DNA of 41,989 nucleotides from JAAUQA01 sp036351435 (GCA_036351435.1 JAZBPA010000109.1:1-41989); one strand, 5' to 3'; shown: positions 7,352 through 15,386, counted from the first letter of the stretch. Translations and numbers: made by a program. Notes: a model not told the origin generated them from the letters alone.

Positions 7352-9199
7352 ATGCCTGCCCGCGAATCTTGTTTGTTGCCCCCAATGCGCCGAAACCGAC
7401 TCAGCATTGCACTGGTGCTGGTCTTGGGCAGCACCGCCCAAGCCGCCACCATCACCGTGAACAGTACTGCTGACCCAGGCGCTGACGACGGGCAATGTAC
7501 CCTACACGAAGCAGTCGTGGCGCTGAATAAAGCGACTGTTGGCACCAGTGGCTGCGCGGCTAGTGGCGTTTTCGGCACCGATGACACCATCCTGTTCGAT
7601 CCGGCCCTGGATGGCGGTACTATTCCGATCAGTGGTCAGATCAACATCAAACAACCCCTTACCATCACCGGCCCCACAGGTGGAGTGACCATTCAGTCTG
7701 ACGGCTCAGAGCGGATTTTCAATTTCATTCCTGGTAATGCCACCTTAGCCCTTAATAATCTGACCTTGACTGGCGGGAACGCTGGCACTCCTAGTAGCGG
7801 TGGTGGGGTGTTTGCATTCGGCAACGTCACCCTGATGAACAGCACGGTCTCCGGCAATTCATCGGGCAATTTTGGCGGTGGGGTGAATGCGTTCGGTAAC
7901 GTCATGCTGACTAACAGTACGGTTTCCGGTAATTCGGCGGGCAAAGATGGCGGCGGGGTAAATGCGTTCGGTAACGTCACCCTGATGAACAGCACGGTCT
8001 CCGGCAATACGGCTGGCAGAGATGGCGGCGGGGTAAATGCGTTCTTGGTCACGTCGACGAACAGCACGGTCTCGGGCAATATGGCGGGCGAAAATGGTGG
8101 CGGGATGGATGCGTTCAGCAACGTCACCCTCAACAATACGATCCTATCCGCTAATACCGCCCCTAGATCCCCTAATTTGTTCAGCGGCGGTACGATCAGC
8201 GCTAATTTTAGCCTGCTGGGCAGCGATATTAGCCCCAATTCGGGCGGCAATAATATTGAGAAGCAGGATGACCCGCAACTCGACTCCCTTGCCGATAACG
8301 GCGGTCCGACCCAGACTAGGGCGCTGCTGTTGGGCAGCCTAGCCTTAGATGTCATCCCGGGGGGCAACGGTAGCTGTAACGATACTGGCATTACAACCGA
8401 CCAACGCGGGGAAGCGCGCCCGCAACCCGCTGACGGCAACTGCGACATTGGTGCATTCGAGTTGGTCGATGATCCACCCATGGTTTTTGTCCAAAACTTA
8501 ACCGCCCAACTGGATGCCAGCGGCAATGCCACCATCACCGCAGCGAATGTGGATGGTGGTAGCAACGACGACTTTGGCATCGCCTCGTTCAGTATTAACC
8601 AGAGTAGCTTTACCTGCGCCAATGTTGGCGCCAATACCGTTACCCTGACGGCGACCGACACCAGCGGGCAAACCGCCACCGCAGACGCCACTGTCACAGT
8701 GGAAGACATCAGCGCCCCGAATGCGCTCGCCCAGAACATCACGGTACAACTCGACGGCAACGGCGCGGCTTCGATTACTGCGGCGGATATCGACGGCGGT
8801 AGCAACGATGTCTGCGGTATCGACGGCCTGGCACTCGACCGGAATACGTTCACAAGCGCGGATTTAGGTGCTCATACCGTTACTCTGACCGTAACTGATG
8901 TGAACGGCAACATGGCGACTGTTACTGCTACGGTCACGGTAGAAGACAATGTGGCGCCCGAAGCGATCTGTCAGGACCACACAGTCATTCTGGATGAGAA
9001 TGGCATAGGTTCGATTACCACGGCGGTCATTGACAACGGCAGCAGTGACAACGTGGCCATCGACTCGGTGAGCGTCAGTCCTAATGAGTTTACCGGGGCC
9101 GATCTGGGTCCCAATACGGTTACCCTGACTGTTACAGACATAAGCGGTAATACGGCTAGTTGCACGGCTACGGTTACTGTTTCCGAGCTGCCGAAATGA
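7352..9199 (+). CDS. Secreted CSLREA/choice-of-anchor-Q beta-helix protein with Ig/HYR-like repeats
   Basis: A 615-residue exported protein. A signal peptide is visible (charged MRRNR, then 'LSIALVLVLGSTAQA', cleavage likely before ATITVNST). Residues about 36-55 hold a CSLREA-like element, here 'CTLHEAVVALN'. Residues 158-256 contain four near-identical 24-25-residue beta-helix rungs ('NVTLMNSTVSGNSSGNFGGG'), and 'LADNGGPTQTRALLLGS' with 'CDIGAFEL' marks a choice-of-anchor Q region. Three modules of about 80 residues follow (373-451, 452-531, 532-611), each ending in 'TATVTVED'-like strands, as in HYR or Ig-like repeats. No LPXTG, PEP-CTERM or lipobox is seen. Such proteins are usually surface or matrix components; adhesion is a guess. 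The start at 7352 is chosen for its TAGGAGAG site; an ATG at 7385 is an alternative. Confidence 0.85.
   Translation: MPARESCLLPPMRRNRLSIALVLVLGSTAQAATITVNSTADPGADDGQCTLHEAVVALNKATVGTSGCAASGVFGTDDTILFDPALDGGTIPISGQINIKQPLTITGPTGGVTIQSDGSERIFNFIPGNATLALNNLTLTGGNAGTPSSGGGVFAFGNVTLMNSTVSGNSSGNFGGGVNAFGNVMLTNSTVSGNSAGKDGGGVNAFGNVTLMNSTVSGNTAGRDGGGVNAFLVTSTNSTVSGNMAGENGGGMDAFSNVTLNNTILSANTAPRSPNLFSGGTISANFSLLGSDISPNSGGNNIEKQDDPQLDSLADNGGPTQTRALLLGSLALDVIPGGNGSCNDTGITTDQRGEARPQPADGNCDIGAFELVDDPPMVFVQNLTAQLDASGNATITAANVDGGSNDDFGIASFSINQSSFTCANVGANTVTLTATDTSGQTATADATVTVEDISAPNALAQNITVQLDGNGAASITAADIDGGSNDVCGIDGLALDRNTFTSADLGAHTVTLTVTDVNGNMATVTATVTVEDNVAPEAICQDHTVILDENGIGSITTAVIDNGSSDNVAIDSVSVSPNEFTGADLGPNTVTLTVTDISGNTASCTATVTVSELPK
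7823..8119 (+). repeat. 75-bp tandem repeats encoding beta-helix rungs
   Basis: Four consecutive units begin at 7823, 7898, 7973 and 8048 (75, 75, 75 and 72 bases). Units one and three share long identical stretches, including the 30 bases starting AACGTCACCCTGATGAACAG, which suggests recent duplication or gene conversion. Each unit encodes one N-x-T/S-rich rung. Confidence 0.85.
8468..9184 (+). repeat. Three ~240-bp direct repeats encoding Ig/HYR-like modules
   Basis: Approximate units are 8468-8704, 8705-8944 and 8945-9184. Each encodes the same order of motifs: a Q-N/H-T/I strand, 'LD-x-x-G', 'IDGGSND' or a variant, 'NTVTLT', and a closing 'ATVTV' strand. They are clearly homologous to one another at protein level and more divergent at DNA level than the 75-bp repeats. 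Confidence 0.75.
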
Positions 9200-9260
9200 A
9201 CAGTCAGCGTTGACGTGACTGGTTGCACTGGGCACCGAATTTAACTTCATGACTCGAAGC

Positions 9261-9279
9261 GGGCGGACTAACCCCGCCC
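9261..9279 (+). terminator. Weak terminator-like hairpin after the secreted protein gene
   Basis: GGGCGG (9261-9266) pairs with CCGCCC (9274-9279) around a 7-base loop, 62 bases past the stop codon. The following bases are not T-rich, so intrinsic termination is doubtful. Confidence 0.3.
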
Positions 9280-9364
9280 ACGCCCATTTACTCTCTACGA
9301 AACAGCGAAACCTAAACTTTCTCTGAGGATGGTAGCTGATTGCTCATATTTCATATTTCCTCGC

Positions 9365-9392
9365 CTTGAAATCTCGTCTGTCGACCCAACCT
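9365..9392 (+). promoter_or_regulatory. Candidate heat-shock (sigma-32) promoter of htpG
   Basis: CTTGAAA at 9365-9371 matches the sigma-32 -35 element exactly. After a 13-base spacer comes CCCAACCT at 9385-9392, a partial match to the C-rich heat-shock -10 (CCCCATNT). It lies 52 bases upstream of the htpG start, as expected for a heat-shock chaperone gene. Confidence 0.5.
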
Positions 9393-9443
9393 AAGTATCA
9401 CTGTATCTCTCATTACCTAGTCCAGCCAGGAGCATGAACACCT

Positions 9444-11348
9444 ATGACTGTCGATACCCATAAGGAAACCCTTGGCTTCCAAGCCGAGGTGCAGCAACTG
9501 CTGCGGTTGATGATCAACTCGCTGTATTCCAACAAAGAGATATTTTTACGCGAATTGATTTCCAACGGTTCCGATGCTTGCGACAAGCTGCGTTTCGAGG
9601 CGCTCAGCGACGATGCGCTGTATGAAAGCGATCCCGATCTCAAGATTCGGGTCGCTTTTGACAAGGAAGCGCGCACCATTACGATCACCGATAACGGTAT
9701 CGGTATGAACCGCCAAGAAGTGATCGACAACATCGGGGTAATCGCCCGTTCCGGCACCCGCGAATTTTTACAGAATCTCACCGGTGATCAAGCCAAAGAC
9801 GCTCATCTGATCGGCCAATTCGGGGTGGGTTTCTATTCCAGCTTCATCATTGCGGATAAAGTCACCTTAAAGACTCGCCGGGCCGGACTGGGCGCTGAAC
9901 ACGGCGTGGTCTGGGAATCAAGCGGCGAAGGCGATTATACGCTGGAGACCACCGAAAAGCCGACTAGGGGTACCGAAATCACCTTGCATTTGCGTGAGGA
10001 AGAAGACGAATTCTTAGAGGAATGGCGGCTGCGTTCCATCATCACCAAATATTCCGATCACATTAATTTGCCGGTGATCATGCAGGTCGAGAAACCGGCC
10101 AAAGACGAGGACAGTAAGCCGACCGTTGAAGACGAAACCGTCAACCGCGCTTCTGCGCTGTGGGCACGGGCCAAGAACGAAATCAGCGAAGACGAGTACA
10201 AGGAATTTTACAAGCATGTCGGCCATGATTTCGAGGAACCGCTAGCCTGGACCCATAACCGGGTCGAGGGCAACTTGGAGTATATCTCCCTGTTGTATAT
10301 TCCCAAGCGTGCCCCGTTCGATTTGTGGGATTTCAACCAGCGTCACGGTGTCAAGCTCTACGTGCGCCGGGTATTTATCATGGAGGACGCCGAACAATTG
10401 ATGCCCCGTTATCTGCGCTTCGTGCGCGGTGTGTTGGATTCCAACGACCTGCCGTTGAACGTCTCGCGCGAAATTCTGCAGAACAACAAAGTCATCGACA
10501 GTATGCGCGCCGGTTCGACCAAAAAAGTGCTGGGACTGTTGGATAACTTGGCCAAAGACGAGCCGGAAAAGTACACCGAGTTTTGGAATAGTTGCGGGCG
10601 GGTACTTAAGGAAGGACCGGGAGAGGATTTCGCCAATCGCGAAGCCATCGCTAAGCTGTTGCGTTTCTCTTCCACCCATACCGACAGCCCTGATCAAACC
10701 GTGTCGCTGGAAGACTATGTCGACCGGATGAAGGAAGGGCAGGACAAGATTTACTACATTACCGCCGATAGCTTCGCCGCGGCCAAAAACAGTCCCCATT
10801 TGGAAATCTTCCGTAAGAAGGGCCTGGAGGTCTTGTTGTTGTCCGAGCGGGTCGATGAATGGTTAATGTCGCATCTGACCGAGTTCCAGGAGAAATCCTT
10901 GCAATCGGTTGCCAAAGGCGCGTTGGATCTCGATAAAGTCGCTTCCGACGAAGAAAAACAGGAACAGGAGCAAGCGCAAGAAGAATACAAGCCGTTGTTG
11001 GAACGACTCAAGACCACCCTGGGTGACAAAGTCAGCGATGTGCGGGTTTCGAAACGGCTGACCGATTCACCGGCCTGCTTGGTGGTCGACGAATACGCCA
11101 TGAGCGCCCATCTGGAACGGCTGATGAAAGAAGCCGGACAAAACGTACCAACCAGCAAACCTTATCTGGAATTGAATACCGAGCATTTTTTAGTCAGCCG
11201 CCTCAAGGACGAACCGGATGGTGAACGTTTCAGCAATTGGACTCATATCCTGTTCGACCAAGCCCTGCTGGCCGAAGGCGGTCAATTGGAAGATCCCGCC
11301 AGTTTTGTGAAACGGCTTAACGATCTGCTGCTGGAATTGACCCACTAA
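9444..11348 (+). CDS. htpG: Molecular chaperone HtpG (Hsp90)
   Basis: A 634-residue bacterial Hsp90, full length for the family. The N-terminal GHKL ATPase carries the catalytic-glutamate helix 'FLRELISNGSDACDKLRF', the nucleotide motif 'DNGIGM', 'SGTREF' in the lid and the glycine-rich 'GQFGVGFYSSF'. The middle domain has 'LYVRRVFIMEDAEQLMPRYL' and the highly conserved 'LPLNVSREILQ', whose arginine stimulates ATP hydrolysis. The C-terminal dimerisation domain follows. It acts in the cytosol as an ATP-dependent chaperone, usually with DnaK. One local variation is 'ISNGSDAC' where many homologues have 'ISNASDAA'. It is a single-gene unit with a candidate heat-shock promoter upstream and a clear terminator downstream. 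AGGAG lies about 11 bases before the ATG. Confidence 0.98.
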   Translation: MTVDTHKETLGFQAEVQQLLRLMINSLYSNKEIFLRELISNGSDACDKLRFEALSDDALYESDPDLKIRVAFDKEARTITITDNGIGMNRQEVIDNIGVIARSGTREFLQNLTGDQAKDAHLIGQFGVGFYSSFIIADKVTLKTRRAGLGAEHGVVWESSGEGDYTLETTEKPTRGTEITLHLREEEDEFLEEWRLRSIITKYSDHINLPVIMQVEKPAKDEDSKPTVEDETVNRASALWARAKNEISEDEYKEFYKHVGHDFEEPLAWTHNRVEGNLEYISLLYIPKRAPFDLWDFNQRHGVKLYVRRVFIMEDAEQLMPRYLRFVRGVLDSNDLPLNVSREILQNNKVIDSMRAGSTKKVLGLLDNLAKDEPEKYTEFWNSCGRVLKEGPGEDFANREAIAKLLRFSSTHTDSPDQTVSLEDYVDRMKEGQDKIYYITADSFAAAKNSPHLEIFRKKGLEVLLLSERVDEWLMSHLTEFQEKSLQSVAKGALDLDKVASDEEKQEQEQAQEEYKPLLERLKTTLGDKVSDVRVSKRLTDSPACLVVDEYAMSAHLERLMKEAGQNVPTSKPYLELNTEHFLVSRLKDEPDGERFSNWTHILFDQALLAEGGQLEDPASFVKRLNDLLLELTH

Positions 11349-11356
11349 CCCAATCA

Positions 11357-11383
11357 GGGCGGGTAATACCCGCCCACGTTTTC
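11357..11383 (+). terminator. Rho-independent terminator of htpG
   Basis: A perfect 8-base GC-rich stem, GGGCGGGT (11357-11364) with ACCCGCCC (11368-11375), closes a 3-base loop. It is followed by ACGTTTT and lies 9 bases after the htpG stop. The T-run is short but the stem is strong. Confidence 0.75.
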
Positions 11384-11465
11384 ACAACAAGCGGTTGACG
11401 ATGACAGTTGCGATGTATCGGCAGTGTGCCGATAATGTCGTTATCCAGTTCGAGGAGACAGCCGC

Positions 11466-11897
11466 ATGTTGAAGATCAAGCAACTACTCGAAAAAAAGGG
11501 CTCCAACGCCGTCACCATAGCGGAATCGGCCAGCGTAATGGCGGCTATCCACACCATGCATCAGCATGGCGTAGGTTCAGTGATCATACCCTCCGCTAGC
11601 GGCGAACCCATTGGCATTCTAACCGAACGAGACATTATCCGGCTTTACGCTGAAGGCAGGATTGCGTTCGATACCTTGCTCGTCAAAGACTGCATGACCA
11701 CGGGTTTGATTCTGGCTAAACCGGACGATGAGGTCACCGAAGTGCTGACTGTCATGACTCAGCGCCGGTTCCGACATATGCCGGTTGTTCAGGAAGATCA
11801 AATCATTGGTGTCATATCCATCGGCGACTTAGTCAAAGCCCAGCTCGAAGAAACTGCTGAAGAAGCACGAGCTTTGCGCGATTACATCAATTCCTGA
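11466..11897 (+). CDS. CBS domain-containing protein
   Basis: A 143-residue protein made almost wholly of two CBS motifs (about residues 10-65 and 74-132), which pair into one Bateman module. Typical elements are 'GSVIIPSASGEPIGILTERDIIR' (split as SVIIP and GILTERDI), 'VKDCMTT', 'RFRHMPVV' and 'IGVISIGDLVK'. Bateman modules bind adenosine-containing ligands such as AMP, ATP or SAM and act as energy sensors. Here no catalytic domain is attached, so it probably acts as a partner or ligand-sensing protein in the cytosol. GAGGAG lies about 9 bases before the ATG. It is 38 bases upstream of the YcgN-type gene on the same strand. The ligand and partner are unknown. Confidence 0.9.
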   Translation: MLKIKQLLEKKGSNAVTIAESASVMAAIHTMHQHGVGSVIIPSASGEPIGILTERDIIRLYAEGRIAFDTLLVKDCMTTGLILAKPDDEVTEVLTVMTQRRFRHMPVVQEDQIIGVISIGDLVKAQLEETAEEARALRDYINS

Positions 11898-11934
11898 ACT
11901 TTTTTCCAGCCACTCACGCGATTCCTCTGCATAA

Positions 11935-12366
11935 ATGAATAAATTCTGGCAAACCCGATCTCTAGCTGAAATGAGCCAAGCACAGTGGGAATCGCTTTGC
12001 GACGGTTGCGGCAAATGTTGTCTGCACAAATTAGAAGACAATGTAACCGGCGAGCTGTTTTATACCAATGCGGCATGTCGCTTATTGGATCTGAATACGG
12101 GTCGTTGTACGAATTATGTGGCGCGGTTTCGATTAGTGCCTGACTGTGTTCAGTTATCCCCGGCCACCATCAAGCAATTCGCTTGGTTGCCCAGCACCTG
12201 CGCCTACCGCTTGCTGGCAGAAGCGAAGGAATTGCCGGATTGGCATCCACTCGTGTCCGGTAATCCTGGCTCAGTCAAACGGGCTGGTATGTCAGTGAGC
12301 GGCTGGACGGTATCTGAGCAACACGCCCCCGATCTAGAGCAACATATTCTTACCAAGACATTATGA
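11935..12366 (+). CDS. YcgN/UPF0260 family cysteine-cluster protein
   Basis: A 143-residue member of the UPF0260 (YcgN) family within the larger YkgJ-type zinc or iron-chelating superfamily. The key motif is C22-x2-C25-x2-C28-C29 in 'LCDGCGKCCLHK'. Further conserved cysteines occur in 'TNAACRLLD', 'GRCTNY', 'PDCVQLSP' and 'PSTCAYRLL', giving the eight-cysteine pattern expected of a metal or Fe-S cluster site. The 'PDWHPLVSG' tail is also typical. The biochemical role of the family is not established. Its stop overlaps the start of the next gene by 4 bases (ATGA), so it is very likely translated together with the MBL-fold hydrolase. Confidence 0.9.
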   Translation: MNKFWQTRSLAEMSQAQWESLCDGCGKCCLHKLEDNVTGELFYTNAACRLLDLNTGRCTNYVARFRLVPDCVQLSPATIKQFAWLPSTCAYRLLAEAKELPDWHPLVSGNPGSVKRAGMSVSGWTVSEQHAPDLEQHILTKTL

Positions 12367-13061
12367 AGATTGAATGTATTACCCTGAGCGCCTTCCAAGT
12401 CAATGCGTATGTCCTTGAAGACCCCGTTAGCGGCGATGTTGCCCTGATTGATACCGGCTTCGATGGACAACTGGCGCAAACTTTGGCAGCTGCCGCTCCA
12501 CCTCCCCAGGTAAAAGCCATACTGCTTACTCACGCTCATTTCGATCATGCTGGCGGCCTGACCGATTTACAACAGCAGTATCCTGAAGCGGTGACCTATC
12601 TTCCTGCAATGGAGCGCACGTTGTTCGAGACGCTGCCGAAGCAAGGCGAATTGATTTTCGGCGTCAACCAGTTCAACCGCCCTTGTGGACGAATTGATCG
12701 CGAGGTTCGGGATGGGGACGAGGTAAATGTGGGTACATTGAAATTCCGGTTTATCGCGACGCCGGGCCATACCCCCGGTCAAGGATGTTATTACACTGAA
12801 GAAGCTACTTTCGTCGGCGATACGCTCTTCGCAGGCAGCGTGGGGCGGACTGATTTCCCGATGAGCGATGCTGAGTTAGCCACTGAAAGTCTGCGTCGGT
12901 TAATGGATTTGCCAGGCCACTTGAAAGTCTATAGCGGCCATGGGCCGGTGACCACTTTAGAGCAGGAGTTGTACACTAACCCGTTTTTGGATTACCTGCG
13001 GCGCGAGCGCGGCATTGCCGCAACCCGAACCGCTGTCGGAGGTACGCGACGCTGGACCTAA
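12363..13061 (+). CDS. MBL-fold metallo-hydrolase (glyoxalase II-like)
   Basis: A 232-residue metallo-beta-lactamase-fold protein with the metal motif H57-x-H59-x-D61-H62 in 'LLTHAHFDHAGG', a third ligand histidine in 'ATPGHTPGQGCYY', the bridging aspartate in 'FVGDTLFAGSVGRTDFP' and the last histidine in 'VYSGHGPVT'. This set matches the YcbL/glyoxalase II-like hydrolases, which cleave thioesters such as S-lactoylglutathione. The length fits the short, single-domain YcbL type, not full glyoxalase II, which has an extra C-terminal glutathione-binding domain. It overlaps the YcgN gene by 4 bases. The actual substrate is unknown. Confidence 0.88.
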   Translation: MKIECITLSAFQVNAYVLEDPVSGDVALIDTGFDGQLAQTLAAAAPPPQVKAILLTHAHFDHAGGLTDLQQQYPEAVTYLPAMERTLFETLPKQGELIFGVNQFNRPCGRIDREVRDGDEVNVGTLKFRFIATPGHTPGQGCYYTEEATFVGDTLFAGSVGRTDFPMSDAELATESLRRLMDLPGHLKVYSGHGPVTTLEQELYTNPFLDYLRRERGIAATRTAVGGTRRWT

Positions 13062-13094
13062 TTCGAATTGTGCTCCCTGCAGAGGGACACAGCA

Positions 13095-13973
13095 ATGTGT
13101 GAACTCCTGGGCATGAGCGCCAATGTCCCCACCGATATTTGTTTCAGCTTCACCGGATTGATCCAACGGGGCGGTAAAACCGGCCCGCATCGAGACGGTT
13201 GGGGTATCACCTTCTATGAAGGACGAGGCTGCCGAGCCTTTCATGATCCTTTGCCTAGCGTTGAATCGGAAATCGCAAGTTTGTTACAGCGCTATTCGAT
13301 TAAAAGCCGGGTGGTCATCAGTCATATCCGCCGTGCCAATCGCGGTAGCGTTTGCCTTGAAAACACCCATCCATTTACTCGTGAACTTTGGGGTCGGCAC
13401 TGGGTTTTCGCTCACAATGGGCAACTTAAGGGGATCAAGCGCTTACCGCTGAGCTTTTATCAGCCGGTAGGTACCACCGACAGCGAACATGCATTCTGCT
13501 GGATGTTGAGTCGGATTCGCGAGCGCTTTCCCCGTCCGCCCCGTTCCTATCCGGTGTTATGGCGTTTTTTGCAGGGTTTAGTGAAGGAAGTGCGGCAACG
13601 CGGGGTCTTCAATTTTTTGCTCAGCGATTCCCATCACCTGTATGCCCATTGCAGCACCCAGCTGTGTTGGCTGACCCGGCGCGCACCGTTCGGCAAGGCC
13701 ACTTTGATGGATGCCGATCTACAAGTGGATTTTCAGCAGGAAACGACCCCGGACGACGTTGTGACGATCGTCGCGACGCGACCGCTAACTACCAACGAAG
13801 CATGGCAGATCATGTCACCCGGCACATTAGCCATCTTTGCGGATGGCCTCGTGTTGTCGGTAGCCGAGGACGCCCTTTTCGCTGAAGCAGCTAAAGTAGC
13901 TAACAGCCGTGACCGGCGCAAGCCAGATAAGTGGCCCCGCCAACCCAGCGCTTACGCCAGTAAGGGATGTTGA
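13095..13973 (+). CDS. Class II glutamine amidotransferase (YafJ family)
   Basis: A 292-residue protein. Met1 is followed by Cys2 ('MCELLGMSANVP'), the N-terminal nucleophile of class II (Ntn) amidotransferases once Met is removed. Other expected elements are 'GPHRDGWGI', 'SHIRRANRGSVCLENTHPF' and the oxyanion-hole 'FAHNGQLKG'. The YafJ family has only this glutaminase domain, so the ammonia acceptor is unknown. I start at the ATG at 13095, preceded by AGAGGGA, because the upstream TTG at 13068 would add nine residues before the essential cysteine. Its last 74 bases overlap the convergent NlpC/P60 gene. A C-terminal tail of about 30 basic residues lies in that overlap and may not be conserved. 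Confidence 0.92.
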   Translation: MCELLGMSANVPTDICFSFTGLIQRGGKTGPHRDGWGITFYEGRGCRAFHDPLPSVESEIASLLQRYSIKSRVVISHIRRANRGSVCLENTHPFTRELWGRHWVFAHNGQLKGIKRLPLSFYQPVGTTDSEHAFCWMLSRIRERFPRPPRSYPVLWRFLQGLVKEVRQRGVFNFLLSDSHHLYAHCSTQLCWLTRRAPFGKATLMDADLQVDFQQETTPDDVVTIVATRPLTTNEAWQIMSPGTLAIFADGLVLSVAEDALFAEAAKVANSRDRRKPDKWPRQPSAYASKGC

Positions 13974-14406
13974 TATTGGCCTTGATCACCCGGCGTTTGC
14001 TAGTAGACGCGTGGATCATCTTGCCATCTCCCACATAGATGCCGACATGAGAGATGCGCCCTGGCGACGTTTTATAAAACAATAAATCGCCCGGTTTGAC
14101 TCGTTCCAGGCGTTGACCGCCGAAATATAGATCATGAGCGGTGCGAGGTACGGGAATACCCAGTTTATTGTAGGCGTAATTGACGACCCCGCTACAGTCC
14201 ATTCCACCTCGTGTCGTGCCACCCCATTTGTAGGGCACCCCCAACAAGCTTTCGGCAATTTTGACGATGTGTTGTCGGGTCGCGCGGGAAGGCTCGGAGC
14301 CACTCCCGGGAATAGCGGCTACAGGTTGATTGGAAGAGGGTGCAGATGCACAACCTGCCAATAGTGAAAGCAAGAAAAGGCTGCAATAAACAGTCAGGGT
14401 ACGCAT
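13900..14406 (-). CDS. NlpC/P60 family lipoprotein, peptidoglycan endopeptidase
   Basis: A 168-residue outer-membrane-type lipoprotein. The signal peptide ends in the lipobox LLAGC with lipidated Cys19. The NlpC/P60 domain (about 43-160) has the catalytic triad: C71 in 'GGMDCSGVVNYAY', H120 in 'ISHVGIYVGDG' and H132 in 'MIHAST'. These enzymes cut D-glutamyl-meso-diaminopimelate bonds in cell-wall peptides, as Spr/MepS and NlpC do. The domain normally ends near 'YWRKRWVGGATYL', so the last ~8 residues, which overlap the convergent amidotransferase gene, are extra. Only a weak AAAGAA ribosome site precedes the ATG. Confidence 0.93.
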   Translation of the reverse strand: MRTLTVYCSLFLLSLLAGCASAPSSNQPVAAIPGSGSEPSRATRQHIVKIAESLLGVPYKWGGTTRGGMDCSGVVNYAYNKLGIPVPRTAHDLYFGGQRLERVKPGDLLFYKTSPGRISHVGIYVGDGKMIHASTSKRRVIKANINIPYWRKRWVGGATYLACAGHGC

Positions 14407-14549
14407 GATTTTTTCTTTAGAATGGCATGCATGGTTTTTTCTGAGTATAGCCTAACAGGGCTGCAGAGCAACAACACCAGCGCCATATTACCCAATATCA
14501 ATGGTGTTCCTGTAACCGAACATTCACCAACGCGATGTCAAGCTTCCCC

Positions 14550-14576
14550 TTGCAGAGCTTAGGTAGAGTGTATAAA
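14550..14576 (+). promoter_or_regulatory. Possible promoter ahead of minCDE
   Basis: TTGCAG (14550-14555) and TATAAA (14571-14576) lie about 60 bases before minC. The -10-like box is good but the spacer is only 15 bases, so this is a weak call. The 228-base gap to the divergent NlpC/P60 gene contains nothing else I recognise. Confidence 0.3.
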
Positions 14577-14634
14577 GTTCGTCCTTAAAATAATCATTAC
14601 TTTTGGAGCGCGGAGGCCATGCCGATAGGTCATC

Positions 14635-15354
14635 ATGACGCTTGAATCTATTACCCGATTCCTAGCTGAAGATTCATCACCCTTTGAACTCAAAGGCAGT
14701 TTATTTACCCTGACCGTCATGCACCTGCGCAGGACGGATTGGGATGCTGTTGCGTATCATCTTGCGCAAAAAGTTCGTCAAGCGCCTGGCTTTTTCAACA
14801 ACATCCCAGTAGTCGTCGATTTACAAGCCTTGAGCCCCGACGCAACCGTTGATTTTGGCGAGCTCTGGAATTTGCTGCGCCGCCAGGGCATGGTCCCGGT
14901 CGGTGTACGCAATGGTGCTTCCCAGTTACAAACAGCTGCCGTTCGTGCCGGATTTGCAGTATTGCCGGAAAACCGTGCTTTAACCCCTAAACCAAACGAT
15001 CAAGCTGTTTCCGCTGTAGCCAAGCACAATAAAATTATTCATCAACCGATCCGTTCGGGACAACAAGTTTATGCGCCCGATGGCGATTTGATTTTACTTG
15101 GCCCGATCAGTGTCGGCGCCGAGGTGCTGGCAGATGGCAATATTCATGTTTATGGCACCCTGCGTGGACGTGCCTTGGCCGGCGTAAAAGGCGATATCGA
15201 AGCGCGGATTTTCTGTACCAATTTGGAAGCGGAGCTGGTTTCGATTGCCGGGCGCTATAGGACTATTGAAGAATTGGAACCGGAGAATCGGGACACCCCT
15301 GTGCAGCTGTACTTGTCCGAAGACCGCTTGATTATCAGCCCGCTACCGAAGTAA
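14635..15354 (+). CDS. minC: Septum site-determining protein MinC
   Basis: A 239-residue MinC, a normal length. The N-terminal domain (about 1-100, 'FELKGSLFTLTVMHLR') antagonises FtsZ polymerisation. The C-terminal beta-helix (about 125-235) has the MinC_C signature 'RSGQQVYAPDGDLILLGPIS', then 'GADGN'-like 'EVLADGNIHVYGTLRGRALAG' (two parts: VLADGNIHVYG and TLRGRALAG) and 'ARIFCTNLEAELVSIAGRY', which binds MinD. Together with MinD and MinE it blocks division at the cell poles. It is the first gene of a compact minC-minD-minE operon with gaps of 45 and 4 bases. The ATG at 14635 lacks a close ribosome site of its own; an 8-codon frame with a better site overlaps its start. Confidence 0.97.
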   Translation: MTLESITRFLAEDSSPFELKGSLFTLTVMHLRRTDWDAVAYHLAQKVRQAPGFFNNIPVVVDLQALSPDATVDFGELWNLLRRQGMVPVGVRNGASQLQTAAVRAGFAVLPENRALTPKPNDQAVSAVAKHNKIIHQPIRSGQQVYAPDGDLILLGPISVGAEVLADGNIHVYGTLRGRALAGVKGDIEARIFCTNLEAELVSIAGRYRTIEELEPENRDTPVQLYLSEDRLIISPLPK

Positions 15355-15386
15355 CAAAGCGGGCCTTTACCATTCATTGGATGCTT

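Noticed and set aside
7693..8853. 386-codon open frame on the minus strand
   Set aside because: It lies antisense inside the secreted beta-helix gene. Its length follows from the repeat composition, and the low-complexity Pro/Ser/Val product matches no family.
10242..10799. 185-codon minus-strand frame inside htpG
   Set aside because: It is fully antisense to a certain chaperone gene and has no family features.
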